From an uncultured Oscillospiraceae bacterium (GTDB taxonomy: Bacteria > Bacillota > Clostridia > Oscillospirales > Oscillospiraceae): a DNA stretch of 64,000 bases. Below, in pieces: positions 9,528 to 18,510 of this stretch. The position numbers and the translations under genes were made by a program. The number at the start of each line of letters is the position of its first letter. Within the stretch, counting starts at the first letter, position 1. The DNA is taken from the NCBI GenBank assembly GCA_910589155.1, contig CAJURY010000009.1:14482-78481 (forward strand). The letters are read 5' to 3'. The notes below the pieces were generated by a model, which searched no databases, was not told the origin of the DNA, and saw only the letters and a list, made by a program, of their open reading frames with translations.

Positions 9528-10649
9528 TTGAAAGTAATTTTTACCTGCGGCGGCACCGGCGGCCATATTAATCCGGCGTTGGCGGTTGCCAGGCTGCTGC
9601 GAGAACGTAAGCCGGAATGCGAAATTCTTTTTGTAGGGGGAAAAAATGGTATGGAATGCCAGCTTGTCCCCAAAGCGGGGTTTCAGATCAGAACCCTGGA
9701 GCCTTCCAGCTTGCAGCGAAGCCTGACCCCCAAGGGTATTTGGCACAATGTGGTAGGAGTTTATAAGAATGTCCATGCTTTGCAGGAAGCGAAGCGGATT
9801 ATTTTGGACTTTCAGCCTGACGTAATTGTGGGAACTGGCGGCTTTGCCAGCTTTCCTATGCTGCGGCAGGGTACTAAAATGAAAATTCCCACCTGCGTCC
9901 ATGAAAGCAACGCCGTTCCGGGACTCACAACCCGGATGGTTGCGGACAAGGTGGATAAAATACTGGTTTCTTTCTCGGAAAGCAAGGCGCAGTATAAACG
10001 CCCGGAGCGGGTGGAGGTCGTAGGAATGCCAGTCAGTCAGGAGTTCCTCTATACCTCCAAGGAGGACGCAAGGCGTGCGCTGCATCTGGACGACCGTCCT
10101 CTGGTTGTTTCCGCTTGGGGAAGCCTTGGGGCGCGGGAAATGAATAAAATGATCGCCGGCTTTATGAAGCTGGAAACAAAAGACGACAGGTTTCAGCACG
10201 TCCACGCCACCGGATCTTTCGGCTGGAAGTGGATGCCGGACTATGTAAAAGAACAGGGCGTTGATTTAAGCAAGCATCCCAATGTGGATATGCGGGAGTA
10301 TATTTATAATATGCCCACGCTGATGGCGGCGGCGGATCTTATCATCGGACGGGCGGGGGCTTCTACGCTCAATGAAATTGCCGTTTCCGGTACGCCCTGC
10401 ATTATTGTGCCGTCGCCCAATGTGACGGACAATCATCAGGAGAAGAACGCCAGAGTGCTGGCGGATCGCGGGGCGGCGCAGATGATTTTAGAGCGGGACT
10501 GTAGCGCTGAAAGGCTTTTTCAGGAGGTCAACGCGCTGCTGGACAATCCGGCTCGCTGCCGGGCAATGCGTCGGACGCTGCTGGATATGGCGGTGGTAGA
10601 CTCAGCCGAGCGCATTTACCGTGTGATTCTGGAGCTGGCGGCACACTAA
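9528..10649 (+). CDS. murG: Lipid II synthase MurG
   Basis: 373-aa GT28 glycosyltransferase on the inner face of the membrane that adds GlcNAc to lipid I. The N-terminal glycine loop TCGGTGGHINPALAVA and the UDP-GlcNAc site IGRAGASTLNEI are clear. TTG at 9528 is chosen as start because AAGGAGG sits 8 bases upstream and the product then begins MKVIFTCGGTGGH as the family does; a GTG at 9498 lies inside ftsW without such a site. Confidence 0.95.
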   Translation: MKVIFTCGGTGGHINPALAVARLLRERKPECEILFVGGKNGMECQLVPKAGFQIRTLEPSSLQRSLTPKGIWHNVVGVYKNVHALQEAKRIILDFQPDVIVGTGGFASFPMLRQGTKMKIPTCVHESNAVPGLTTRMVADKVDKILVSFSESKAQYKRPERVEVVGMPVSQEFLYTSKEDARRALHLDDRPLVVSAWGSLGAREMNKMIAGFMKLETKDDRFQHVHATGSFGWKWMPDYVKEQGVDLSKHPNVDMREYIYNMPTLMAAADLIIGRAGASTLNEIAVSGTPCIIVPSPNVTDNHQEKNARVLADRGAAQMILERDCSAERLFQEVNALLDNPARCRAMRRTLLDMAVVDSAERIYRVILELAAH

Positions 10650-10714
10650 TTTTTCCTTCCGCATAGGATGGGCAAAACCATCCCCGGCATTGCCGGGCGG
10701 GAGGAGAGAAGCTT

Positions 10715-12052
10715 GTGGAGTACATAAGGCTTTGGGGCGGGCAGGCGCTGGCAGGGGAAGTTGCCATATCCGGGGCGAAAAACAGCGCGTTGCCCATTCT
10801 GGCGGCAACATTGCTTTGCAAAGGGGAGTGTCTGCTGCATAACTGTCCCCGTTTGACGGATATCAACTGGGCGATTGCGCTTTTGCAGCACCTTGGCTGC
10901 CGGGTATGCCGGGAAGGGCATGATATTTGGGTGGATTCCAAGGGGCTTTGCCGCTGCGATCTGCCCGAAACACTTATGAAGAAAATGCGCTCCAGCGTAT
11001 TCTTTTTGGGACCTCTGCTGGCAAAAACCGGCGCTTGCGATTTATGCGAGCCAGGGGGGTGCTGCCTTGGGGCAAGACCCATTGATCTGCACCTTGGGGG
11101 TCTTGCGCAAATGGGCGCGGAGATTCGGCAGGAGGAGGATCGACTTTCCTGCCGGGGGGCAAAGCTCCATGGCGCGGCCATTGTATTGCCGTTTCCCAGT
11201 GTCGGCGCAACGGAAAATCTGATGATGGCGGCCTTAGGCGCGGATTCTCCTACAACCATATACAACGCGGCAAAGGAGCCGGAAATTGTAGATTTGGCGG
11301 ACTTTTTGCAATCTGGCGGGGCAAAAATTCATGGCGCTGGGACGAAGCTTCTGCAAATTGAACCGGGATTGCCGAATGGCGCAGAATACCGCATTATGCC
11401 GGATCGCATGGAGGCGGCAACGTATCTTGCGGCGGCAGCGGCAGCGGGGGGGCGCATCGTTTTGCGCGATGCGCATAAAAAAGATATGCTTCCGGTATGC
11501 GATGTGCTGGAAAGTGCCGGTTGTCAAATCCAATCGGATTGTGATATAATAGAATTTACTGCAAAACCCCTACGCGGCTGCAAACTGGTGCGAACCGCCC
11601 CCTATCCGGGGTTTCCTACGGACGCCCAGGCGGTTATAATGGCGGCGCTTTTGCGGGCGGAAGGACTCACAGTTTTTGAGGAAACCGTTTTTGCCAGCCG
11701 CTTCCGCCACGTTCCGGCACTCAGGGCGCTGGGGGCGCAGATTGAAACCAGCGGCGCCATCGCGGTGGTCAGCGGTGTAAAAACCCTCTCAGGCACAGCG
11801 ATGGCGGCGACAGATCTTCGAGGCGGCGCGGCTATGGCTGTGGCGGCGCTGGGCGCTCAAGGGTGCAGTGTTATTACAGAAATACAACATATACAAAGAG
11901 GCTATGAGGACTTTGCGCAAAAGCTTGCGGGTCTTGGCGCAAGGATACAGCATATCACGGAGGATAAACTATGGCGCAGGAAGAAAGAAGGCGGCAGCCG
12001 GCTGGCCGAAGAAGCGGCCGTCCCGTTGATCGCAGCAAAAAACGGCCAGTAG
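10715..12052 (+). CDS. murA: UDP-N-acetylglucosamine 1-carboxyvinyltransferase MurA
   Basis: 445-aa enolpyruvyl transferase for the first committed peptidoglycan step. It shows GAKNSALPILAA near the N-terminus and the loop PGGCCLGARPIDLH; the first cysteine is the catalytic, fosfomycin-sensitive position. GTG start with a purine-rich GGGAGGAGAG site. The family is about 420 aa; the extra C-terminal tail is encoded in the 82 bases that overlap ftsQ and has a basic, low-complexity character, so it may be a consequence of the overlap. Confidence 0.94.
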   Translation: MEYIRLWGGQALAGEVAISGAKNSALPILAATLLCKGECLLHNCPRLTDINWAIALLQHLGCRVCREGHDIWVDSKGLCRCDLPETLMKKMRSSVFFLGPLLAKTGACDLCEPGGCCLGARPIDLHLGGLAQMGAEIRQEEDRLSCRGAKLHGAAIVLPFPSVGATENLMMAALGADSPTTIYNAAKEPEIVDLADFLQSGGAKIHGAGTKLLQIEPGLPNGAEYRIMPDRMEAATYLAAAAAAGGRIVLRDAHKKDMLPVCDVLESAGCQIQSDCDIIEFTAKPLRGCKLVRTAPYPGFPTDAQAVIMAALLRAEGLTVFEETVFASRFRHVPALRALGAQIETSGAIAVVSGVKTLSGTAMAATDLRGGAAMAVAALGAQGCSVITEIQHIQRGYEDFAQKLAGLGARIQHITEDKLWRRKKEGGSRLAEEAAVPLIAAKNGQ

Positions 12053-12942
12053 CGCCTGCCGCCGGCCGGCCGGCAAATAACCGGCCGGTCAAGGCTGCAA
12101 CAGCAAGAAAGCGCGCGCCGGTCCGCCGGCAAGAGCAGAAGGTCGCTTGGTCGCAGCCGAAACCTTATGACCGCCGAAAGCTATTTTTGCGGCTTGGCGC
12201 CGGCGCGGCTATTGCAGTGGCATTTTTGCTGAGCTTTACCATCTTTTTCAAGGTGGGGACGGTCAATATTTCCGGCTGTGAAAAGTATACGCCGGAGCTT
12301 GTCGCCAAGGCGTCTGGCATCGAAATCGGCGATAATTTGCTGTCTTTTGGCAAAACCAGAGCGGCTGGTAAAATTATTGCGGAGCTTCCTTATGTAAAAG
12401 AAGTGCAAGTTGGTATAAAACTGCCGGATACGGTCAATATTGTCATTGTGGAAACGGCGGCCTCCTATGCCATTGAAGGATCCGACGGGAGCTGGTGGCT
12501 TATGGATGCTGCCGGCAAGCTGCTGGAAAAGCTGGAGGGAACCGTGCCCGTGGGCTATGCAAAAATAACCGGCGTATTGGCGGGGAATCCAACGGTGAAC
12601 GGCCCGTTGCACCCAGCGGCGAAGGCGGAATCGGACGAGCAGCCGGACAGCGCGGTGCAGTCCAGTACCCCGGAAGAACGCGCGGGAGCGGCTTTGGAAA
12701 TTTTGGCGGGGTTGGAGAAGAATAATCTCATGAGCGACGTTACGGAAGTTGACGTTTCCGCGCTTTACGACCTGCGGCTGCGCTGCGGCGAGCAGTATGA
12801 GGTGCGTTTGGGCGGCTCATCTGAGCTTGCGTACAAGCTATCCTATCTTTCCCAGGTTCTGTCGCAGTTGGAGGAGTATCAGGCAGGCACCATTGATCTG
12901 ACGCTTGCGGAAGGTCGAACCGCCAGGTTTGTATCGAACTGA
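11971..12942 (+). CDS. ftsQ: Cell division protein FtsQ/DivIB
   Basis: 323-aa bitopic division protein. An Arg/Pro/Ala-rich cytoplasmic domain (about 1-65) precedes one membrane helix (about 70-92) and a POTRA domain beginning FKVGTVNISGCEKYTPE; a beta domain follows. It links FtsL/DivIC to septal synthesis. The ATG at 11971 has GGAGGAT upstream and lies inside the end of murA, an 82-base overlap. Its last codons are followed by the separate ftsZ promoter. Confidence 0.9.
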   Translation: MAQEERRRQPAGRRSGRPVDRSKKRPVAPAAGRPANNRPVKAATARKRAPVRRQEQKVAWSQPKPYDRRKLFLRLGAGAAIAVAFLLSFTIFFKVGTVNISGCEKYTPELVAKASGIEIGDNLLSFGKTRAAGKIIAELPYVKEVQVGIKLPDTVNIVIVETAASYAIEGSDGSWWLMDAAGKLLEKLEGTVPVGYAKITGVLAGNPTVNGPLHPAAKAESDEQPDSAVQSSTPEERAGAALEILAGLEKNNLMSDVTEVDVSALYDLRLRCGEQYEVRLGGSSELAYKLSYLSQVLSQLEEYQAGTIDLTLAEGRTARFVSN

Positions 12943-12983
12943 GGAAAATTTACAAAAAGTTTGACATTTTGGAAGAATTTCTA

Positions 12984-13012
12984 TTGACCGCAAGGGGTTT
13001 TTCCAGTACAAT
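12984..13012 (+). promoter_or_regulatory. Sigma-A promoter for ftsZ
   Basis: TTGACC at 12984-12989 and TACAAT at 13007-13012 are separated by 17 bases. It lies in the ftsQ-ftsZ gap, so ftsZ can be transcribed apart from the upstream cluster. Confidence 0.8.
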
Positions 13013-13081
13013 AAAGTAAGTAAGTGTGCTATCAGCGCCTGCCGATTCAGGCAGGGGAGAAATATACATAGGAGGAGAGCA

Positions 13082-14170
13082 ATGATGTCTGAGAATTTTT
13101 CCGAGAAGGTTGTTAATATTAAGGTCGTCGGTGTTGGCGGCGCTGGAAATAATGTTGTAAACCGTATGATTGAAAGCGATGTCACTGGCGTGGAGTTTGT
13201 TGTTGTCAATACGGATCGCCAGGATCTCAATAAGTCCAAGTGTTCCAATAAAATTCAAATTGGTGAAAAGCTCACCGGCGGCATGGGCGCTGGCTCCAAG
13301 CCTGAAATTGGTAAGAAATCTGCCGAGGAAAGCCGGGCGGCTATCGCGAAAGTTTTGGAAGGCACCGACATGGTGTTTATCACCGCCGGTATGGGCGGCG
13401 GTACCGGTACGGGCGCTGCGCCTATTGTGGCGGATTTGGCGCATGAGGCCGGCATCCTCACAGTGGGTGTTGTGACCAAGCCCTTTAAGTTTGAAGGCGC
13501 CAATCGGATGCGCCAGGCGGAATCTGGTATCGCCAATTTGGAGGAAAAGGTTGACGCGCTTATTATCATTCCCAACGATCGGCTGAAATACGTTACCGAC
13601 CAGAAGATCACCTTTGCCAATGCTTTCGGTATTGCGGACGATGTGCTGAAGCAGGCCGTTACTTCCATTTCCGAGTTGGTAGGCTACTCTGACCGGGTGA
13701 TCATCAATTTGGACTTTGCCGACGTTTCCGCTGTTATGAAAAACGCAGGTCATGCCCATATGGGTGTTGGTACCGCAACTGGTCGGGAAAAGGCGGAGCA
13801 GGCTGCGATGACGGCGGTTTCCAGTCCTTTGCTGGAGACTTCCATCAACGGCGCTACCGGCGTTCTCATCAACGTAACAGGTTCGCCCGAACTGACGCTG
13901 GAGGATGTGGAAACTGCGGCGAATATCGTCATGGAAGCAGCCAACGCGGAAGCCAATATCATTTTCGGCGCAACTTACTCCAAGGAATTTGAGGACGAGA
14001 TGCAGGTAACTGTCATCGCCACTGGCTTTGAAGATCGCAAGGAAGAATCTAAGCCGCAGGCGCCTGCTTCCAAGGCCGCGCCTTATTCTGCTGCTGGTGA
14101 ACGGGCGAAGACCAGTACAGTCAGCGACATCGACGATATCGACGAGATCTTTAAAATCTTTAATCGCTAA
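13082..14170 (+). CDS. ftsZ: Cell division GTPase FtsZ
   Basis: 362-aa tubulin homologue that forms the Z-ring. The tubulin signature GGGTGTGAAP, the N-terminal VGVGGAGNN loop and the T7 segment NLDFADV are all present. A short variable linker leads to a C-terminal conserved peptide (DIDEIFKIFNR) that binds membrane tethers. Two adjacent ATGs (13082, 13085) follow GGAGGAGA; either may be used. No ftsA is present beside it, so the anchor must be encoded elsewhere (SepF is common in Firmicutes). Confidence 0.97.
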   Translation: MMSENFSEKVVNIKVVGVGGAGNNVVNRMIESDVTGVEFVVVNTDRQDLNKSKCSNKIQIGEKLTGGMGAGSKPEIGKKSAEESRAAIAKVLEGTDMVFITAGMGGGTGTGAAPIVADLAHEAGILTVGVVTKPFKFEGANRMRQAESGIANLEEKVDALIIIPNDRLKYVTDQKITFANAFGIADDVLKQAVTSISELVGYSDRVIINLDFADVSAVMKNAGHAHMGVGTATGREKAEQAAMTAVSSPLLETSINGATGVLINVTGSPELTLEDVETAANIVMEAANAEANIIFGATYSKEFEDEMQVTVIATGFEDRKEESKPQAPASKAAPYSAAGERAKTSTVSDIDDIDEIFKIFNR

Positions 14171-14184
14171 TTCGTTTTTGTATC

Positions 14185-14220
14185 GCCCCCAGGAAATTTT
14201 TCGCAGGAATTCCTGGGGGC
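14185..14220 (+). terminator. Hairpin after ftsZ
   Basis: An 11-bp perfect stem GCCCCCAGGAA/TTCCTGGGGGC with a 14-base loop lies 15 bases after the ftsZ stop. The T-tract behind it is poor, so termination may be partial. Confidence 0.6.
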
Positions 14221-14379
14221 TATTCGACTGCCCAAAATTCTTAAAAACGTTTTCGAGGGTTTTCTTGCGAAAAATACTTAATTTGTAGTGTATTGATCAA
14301 AAACAGCTTTTTTGCATCTTTGTTATATTGTTTTAAAACTTTCATGATCAGTTACACATAAAAATTTGGAGGTTCTATA

Positions 14380-14676
14380 ATGAATAACAGAAACAGAAAA
14401 ACAGATCCTAACAGCAGCTTGTACCGCGCCATTCTGACCCTTCGCACCCCGGAAGAATGTTACCAGTTCTTTTCAGATTTGTGCACCGTGCCGGAAATGA
14501 ATGCCATGGAGCAGCGTTTTGAGGTCGCGCAGCTTTTGGATCAGGGTTTGATCTACAATAAGATTTTGGAAGAAACCGGCGCCAGCAGCGCAACCATCAG
14601 CCGTGTGAACCGTTCCTTGAATTATGGCAACGATGGGTATCGTATGGTGATCGGGCGTATGGAAGAGGGCAAATGA
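14380..14676 (+). CDS. yerC: YerC/YecD family TrpR-like regulator
   Basis: 98-aa protein of the Firmicutes YerC/YecD family, which has a Trp-repressor fold. The helix-turn-helix is visible as IYNKILEETGASSATISRVNR, preceded by the MNAMEQRFEVAQLL segment typical of TrpR-like proteins. Its DNA target and ligand are not known from sequence. GGAGG precedes the ATG, and the stop overlaps the following methyltransferase (ATGA). Confidence 0.87.
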   Translation: MNNRNRKTDPNSSLYRAILTLRTPEECYQFFSDLCTVPEMNAMEQRFEVAQLLDQGLIYNKILEETGASSATISRVNRSLNYGNDGYRMVIGRMEEGK

Positions 14677-15413
14677 GCGCCTATGGTTCCTTGGCAGTCT
14701 CCTATGACCGCCTGACCAATGATGTAAAATATGACGAAATGCTATCCTTCGCGTTGTCCGTTTTGGCTGCGGAGGATAGCGCGCCTGTTTCTGTGCTGGA
14801 TCTTGCCTGTGGTACTGGTTCTATGTCCTATCGTTTAGCGAAGTTGGGCTATCAGGTCATCGGTGCAGATCTGTCGGAGGACATGCTGACGGTCGCTTAT
14901 GATAAGTGCGCTGCGCTTTCCAACTGCCCACAGTTTATCTGCCAGAAAATGCAGCGGTTGCGTCTGCCGCAGCCGGTGGACTGGGTTTTGTGCTGTCTGG
15001 ATTCCATCGACTATCTGCTGGATCCCAGGGATTGCCAGCAAACCTTCCGCAGGGTCTATCAGGCGCTTGCGCCAGGCGGGATTTTCCTTTTTGACGTCAA
15101 CACCCCGGAAAAGCTCCGCGCTATGGACGGACAGGTGTTTTTGGACGAGGATGAGGACGTGTACTGTGTCTGGCGGGGCAGCTTCGATGAAGCAAAAAAT
15201 ATCTGCTATTATGGGATGGATCTGTTTCAGAAACAGGGAAGGCTATGGAAGCGCAGTTTTGAAGAACACGCCGAGTACGCTTATTCCGCCGAGCAGCTTA
15301 CCTTGTTTCTTCAGGAAGCGGGTTTTTGCGAGATTGCCATTTTCGGGGATTGCCGTTTGGAGCCGCCCCAAGCAGGAGAACAGCGAATTTTTATCAAAGC
15401 GCGTAAGAGGTAA
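14673..15413 (+). CDS. Class I SAM-dependent methyltransferase
   Basis: 246-aa Rossmann-fold methyltransferase with motif I VLDLACGTGSMSYRLA and the acidic motif II residue in VIGADLSEDML. Similar proteins in Firmicutes are annotated only as methyltransferases; the substrate is unknown. It sits between a TrpR-like regulator and Hsp33 in a tightly packed operon, which gives no firm clue to its substrate. Confidence 0.85.
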   Translation: MSAYGSLAVSYDRLTNDVKYDEMLSFALSVLAAEDSAPVSVLDLACGTGSMSYRLAKLGYQVIGADLSEDMLTVAYDKCAALSNCPQFICQKMQRLRLPQPVDWVLCCLDSIDYLLDPRDCQQTFRRVYQALAPGGIFLFDVNTPEKLRAMDGQVFLDEDEDVYCVWRGSFDEAKNICYYGMDLFQKQGRLWKRSFEEHAEYAYSAEQLTLFLQEAGFCEIAIFGDCRLEPPQAGEQRIFIKARKR

Positions 15414-15416
15414 GAT

Positions 15417-16295
15417 ATGAAGGATTATATGGTTCGAGCCATGTCGAAAGACGGCTATGTGAAGGCTGTAGCCATTCGCTCTACGGAGCTTGTTCGCCGG
15501 GGGGCGCAGATTCAAAAGACTACGCCGACAGCCACAGCGGCCCTTGGACGGGCTTTGACGGCAGCTTCCATGATGGGCAATATGCAGAAAATTGAAAATG
15601 GCTCCGTGACCTTGCAGTTTAAGGGCGGCGGTCCTCTGGGAACGATTTTGTGCGTTTCCGACGCGATGGGCAACGTTCGTGGGTATGTGCAGAATCCCGC
15701 AATATCCTTATTGGAAAAGTATCAGGGTAAACTGGACGTCGGCGCGGCTGTGGGCACAAACGGTATGCTCACCGTCATTCGCGACCTGCAAATGAAAGAG
15801 CCGTACGTGGGAAGCGTGGAACTGGTTTCCGGTGAGATTGCCGATGACGTGACCGCTTACTTTGCACAGAGCGAGCAGACCCCTACTGCCTGCGCCTTGG
15901 GCGTGCTGGTAGATCGGGATCAAAGCGTAAAGGTTGCGGGCGGGTATTTATTTCAATTGCTGCCCGGCGCGCCGGATTCTGTTATTGATCAATTGGAGCA
16001 GGGAATCCAAAAGGCCGGCGCGGTGACGGTTATGCTGGACGCGGGTATGACCCCGGAGCAGATGCTGGAGGTTGCGGCAGGTGCGCTGGAATTGGAATTG
16101 CTGGAAAAGACGGAAGTGGCGTACAAATGCTATTGCAGCCGTGACCGCGTGACATCTACGCTGATTAGTCTTGGGCGGCAGGAGTTGGAGCAGATTGTGT
16201 CGGAAAAGGAGACCATCCACATTGAGTGCCAATTTTGCGACGAAGATTATTCTTTTACAGCGGATGAAATTGCGGAAATTTTGAAAAGTCTGTAA
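15417..16295 (+). CDS. hslO: Redox-regulated chaperone Hsp33
   Basis: 292-aa holdase activated by oxidation. The zinc/redox switch is intact: C238-x-C240 (CYCSRDR) and C271-x2-C274 (CQFC) near the C-terminus. The N-terminal core contains GNMQKIENGSVTLQFKGGGP-type sequence typical of the family. It starts 3 bases after the methyltransferase stop, so it is in the same transcript. Confidence 0.95.
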   Translation: MKDYMVRAMSKDGYVKAVAIRSTELVRRGAQIQKTTPTATAALGRALTAASMMGNMQKIENGSVTLQFKGGGPLGTILCVSDAMGNVRGYVQNPAISLLEKYQGKLDVGAAVGTNGMLTVIRDLQMKEPYVGSVELVSGEIADDVTAYFAQSEQTPTACALGVLVDRDQSVKVAGGYLFQLLPGAPDSVIDQLEQGIQKAGAVTVMLDAGMTPEQMLEVAAGALELELLEKTEVAYKCYCSRDRVTSTLISLGRQELEQIVSEKETIHIECQFCDEDYSFTADEIAEILKSL

Positions 16296-16398
16296 TTGTT
16301 TTGGAAATTTGGAATTTTTGGAATATTTCTCTAAAGGCAGATATAAAAAGTTCTGAAAAATAGATGCAAAAAATTTCTAAAAAAATCCAAAAAAGGGC

Positions 16399-16427
16399 TT
16401 GACAAAACGGGGGTTCGTGTGTATAAT
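16399..16427 (+). promoter_or_regulatory. Consensus promoter of tRNA cluster
   Basis: TTGACA (16399-16404) and TATAAT (16422-16427) with a 17-base spacer, a full consensus sigma-A promoter 48 bases before the first tRNA. Confidence 0.92.
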
Positions 16428-16474
16428 AATATCCGTCGCTGAGATGTGAACAGCACAAACGAAGCGAATGGTAA

Positions 16475-16550
16475 GGGAGCATAGCTCAGCTGGGAGAGCA
16501 CATGCCTTACAAGCATGGGGTCACAGGTTCGAGCCCTGTTGTTCCCACCA
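16475..16550 (+). tRNA. tRNA-Val (anticodon TAC)
   Basis: 76-nt cloverleaf with acceptor GGGAGCA/TGTTCCC, anticodon loop CTTACAA, TTCGAGC T-loop and encoded CCA. Confidence 0.96.
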
Positions 16551-16578
16551 TTTGACCCTGAATCCCCCCGAACTGCCT

Positions 16579-16655
<77 letters not shown>

Positions 16656-16698
16656 TTTTTTCTTCGCTCCTGCGAAGGAGCGGAGAAAAAATAAGTTT

Positions 16699-16774
<76 letters not shown>

Positions 16775-16779
16775 AATAT

Positions 16780-16855
16780 GCGGGTGTAGCTCATCCGGTA
16801 GAGCGCCACCTTGCCAAGGTGGAGGTAGCGAGTTCGAGCCTCGTCACCCGCTCCA
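16780..16855 (+). tRNA. tRNA-Gly (anticodon GCC)
   Basis: 76-nt cloverleaf with acceptor GCGGGTG/CACCCGC, anticodon loop TTGCCAA and encoded CCA. Confidence 0.96.
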
Positions 16856-16860
16856 AATAG

Positions 16861-16887
16861 ATCAGGAACGCGCAAGTCGTTCCTGAT
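16861..16887 (+). terminator. Hairpin between tRNA-Gly and tRNA-Cys
   Basis: Ten-bp stem ATCAGGAACG/CGTTCCTGAT with a 7-base loop but little T-tract after it. It may be a weak terminator or a processing signal within the tRNA transcript. Confidence 0.4.
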
Positions 16888-16894
16888 TTCATAT

Positions 16895-16969
16895 GGTACC
16901 GTGGCCAAGTGGTAAGGCAAAGGTCTGCAAAACCTTTATTCCCCAGTTCAAATCTGGGCGGTACCTCCA
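16895..16969 (+). tRNA. tRNA-Cys (anticodon GCA)
   Basis: 75-nt cloverleaf with acceptor GGTACCG/CGGTACC, anticodon loop CTGCAAA, TTCAAAT T-loop and encoded CCA. Last of the five-tRNA transcript. Confidence 0.96.
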
Positions 16970-16970
16970 A

Positions 16971-17014
16971 AAATCGACAGGTCTTATTAGAGACTTGTCG
17001 ATTTTTATATTTTT
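16971..17014 (+). terminator. Terminator of tRNA cluster
   Basis: AAATCGACAGGTCT pairs with AGACTTGTCGATTT (one G-T) around a 6-base loop and is followed by TTTATATTTTT. Confidence 0.88.
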
Positions 17015-17549
17015 ATGATTGCACACAAAAATAAATTGCGGAGAATCCGTGTTGATCAATACTTGGATGCGTTGGGACGCGAATGTGAGGACAAGACTCG
17101 ATCGGCATTCAAAAAGTAAAATATTTTTTTAGCGCTCTGATTTTTTTTGAAAAACAAAGCGCCAATATTTTTCTTCGCATTCTTTCCATAACATAAACGA
17201 GAAAATAATAATCAGGCGCTTTTTTGTGGATCCCTTGACGATTTGTTCCGGCTCTCAAATGAAGCCTGTCGAGTTTTATTTTATCTTTACCTTATGAAGC
17301 TATTGCTTGCGTTCTTTTGACAATTTGGAGGGGAAAGCATTCTGGGAATGCCGCTCTACCCCTCCAGTTCGCCTGTAGCGAAGGAAATGCTGAGCGGCGG
17401 GAGAGAGGGGACGGTTGTACATAAAACGTCCGACAGGCGCGCCTGCGGGATGTTGCGCGGTTTTCTAATATGAAATTTGGGAAGAAAATGGAAAACGCTG
17501 GGTTTCTCAAAATAAGCACCCTAATTTTCTGATTTTTTCCTAAAAACAA
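17015..17549. other. Gene-poor palindrome-rich intergenic stretch
   Basis: No gene is recognised. A 34-codon frame (17015-17119) begins right at the tRNA terminator without a ribosome site and is not convincing. AAAGCGCC near 17155 can pair with GGCGCTTTTTT near 17217, a terminator-like pair with a large loop. GGAGGGG/CCCCTCC arms enclose an AGCATTC/GAATGC pair around 17329-17367, and the 12-base palindrome CAGGCGCGCCTG lies near 17433. This could be decayed repeat DNA. Confidence 0.4.
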
Positions 17550-17578
17550 TTGACAAAACATAGATTATTCTGTATAAT
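17550..17578 (+). promoter_or_regulatory. Promoter of rpsF-ssb-rpsR
   Basis: TTGACA (17550-17555) and TATAAT (17573-17578) with 17-base spacer, 77 bases before rpsF. Confidence 0.92.
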
Positions 17579-17655
17579 AAGCAAGTCTGCGAATGCAGAT
17601 ATATCCTTGCTGCTGGCGCGACCGGCAGCCTGAAGTCCAAAAGGAGGTGCAAAAC

Positions 17656-17952
17656 ATGGCTAAGATTTCCGCAAAGTACAAGGTGATGTACATCATCGAC
17701 CCCGCAGTTGGTGAAGAAGGCATCGCTGCTCTCGTGGAGAAATTCAAGGCAATGGTGGAAGCGGAGGGTACTCTTACGAGCCTGGATGAGCTGGGCAAGC
17801 GTCGTCTTGCTTATCCCATCAACGATCTGCCCGAAGGCTATTATATTCGTATGACCTGCGAATGCAAGCCTGAGCTCCCTGCTGAGCTGGATCGCGTTCT
17901 GAAGATTACAGAAGGCGTGCTCCGTTCTCTCATCACGGTTGAGAACGAGTAA
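17656..17952 (+). CDS. rpsF: 30S ribosomal protein S6
   Basis: 98-aa S6 that binds S18 on the 30S platform. The start MAKISAKYKVMYIIDP and the central GKRRLAYPINDLPEGYY block match S6. ATG at 17656 follows AAAAGGAGGTG; a longer reading from an upstream ATG at 17593 overlaps the leader and lacks a ribosome site. First gene of the conserved rpsF-ssb-rpsR operon. Confidence 0.97.
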   Translation: MAKISAKYKVMYIIDPAVGEEGIAALVEKFKAMVEAEGTLTSLDELGKRRLAYPINDLPEGYYIRMTCECKPELPAELDRVLKITEGVLRSLITVENE

Positions 17953-17964
17953 GGAGGCTCTCGG

Positions 17965-18471
17965 ATGCTGAACCACATTGTTCTCATGGGTCGTCTTACC
18001 CGCGACCCGGAACTTCGCCGCACCGGCACAGGAATTGCCGTTGCGTCCTTTACGCTGGCGGTTGATCGGGATTTTGGTTCCCGCGACGGCGGCGAAAAGG
18101 AAACGGATTTCATCGACATCGTTGCTTGGCGAAACACAGCGGAGTTTGTCTCCAAGTATTTTGCCAAGGGTCGCATGGCGGTGGTTTCCGGTCGTCTCCA
18201 GATTCGCAACTGGAACGATAAGGATGGAAACAAGCGGCGTTCAGCCGAAGTTGTAGCGGATAACGTATACTTTGGCGATAGTAAGCGGGATGCCGATTCC
18301 GCTGGCAACTACGGCGGCAACAGCTATGCCTCCGGCGGTTATACCGGCGGCTATGGCAGCATGCAGCCTGCTGCTCCCGCGCCCAGCAATTTTGGCGGCT
18401 ACAGCGCGCCCAGCGCTCCTGCTTCCGATTTTGCTATGCTGGAAGACGATGACGCCCAGCTTCCGTTCTAA
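17965..18471 (+). CDS. ssb: Single-stranded DNA-binding protein
   Basis: 168-aa SSB with an N-terminal OB fold (about 1-110; starts MLNHIVLMGRLTRDPELR), a Gly/Tyr/Ala/Pro-rich linker, and an acidic tail ending DDDAQLPF that recruits repair and replication proteins. The tail tip is a variant of the usual DDDIPF. It lies between the two ribosomal genes as is usual. Confidence 0.96.
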   Translation: MLNHIVLMGRLTRDPELRRTGTGIAVASFTLAVDRDFGSRDGGEKETDFIDIVAWRNTAEFVSKYFAKGRMAVVSGRLQIRNWNDKDGNKRRSAEVVADNVYFGDSKRDADSAGNYGGNSYASGGYTGGYGSMQPAAPAPSNFGGYSAPSAPASDFAMLEDDDAQLPF

Positions 18472-18510
18472 CTGAATTTTTCCAAACGAGACTTACGAAG
18501 GAGGATTATC

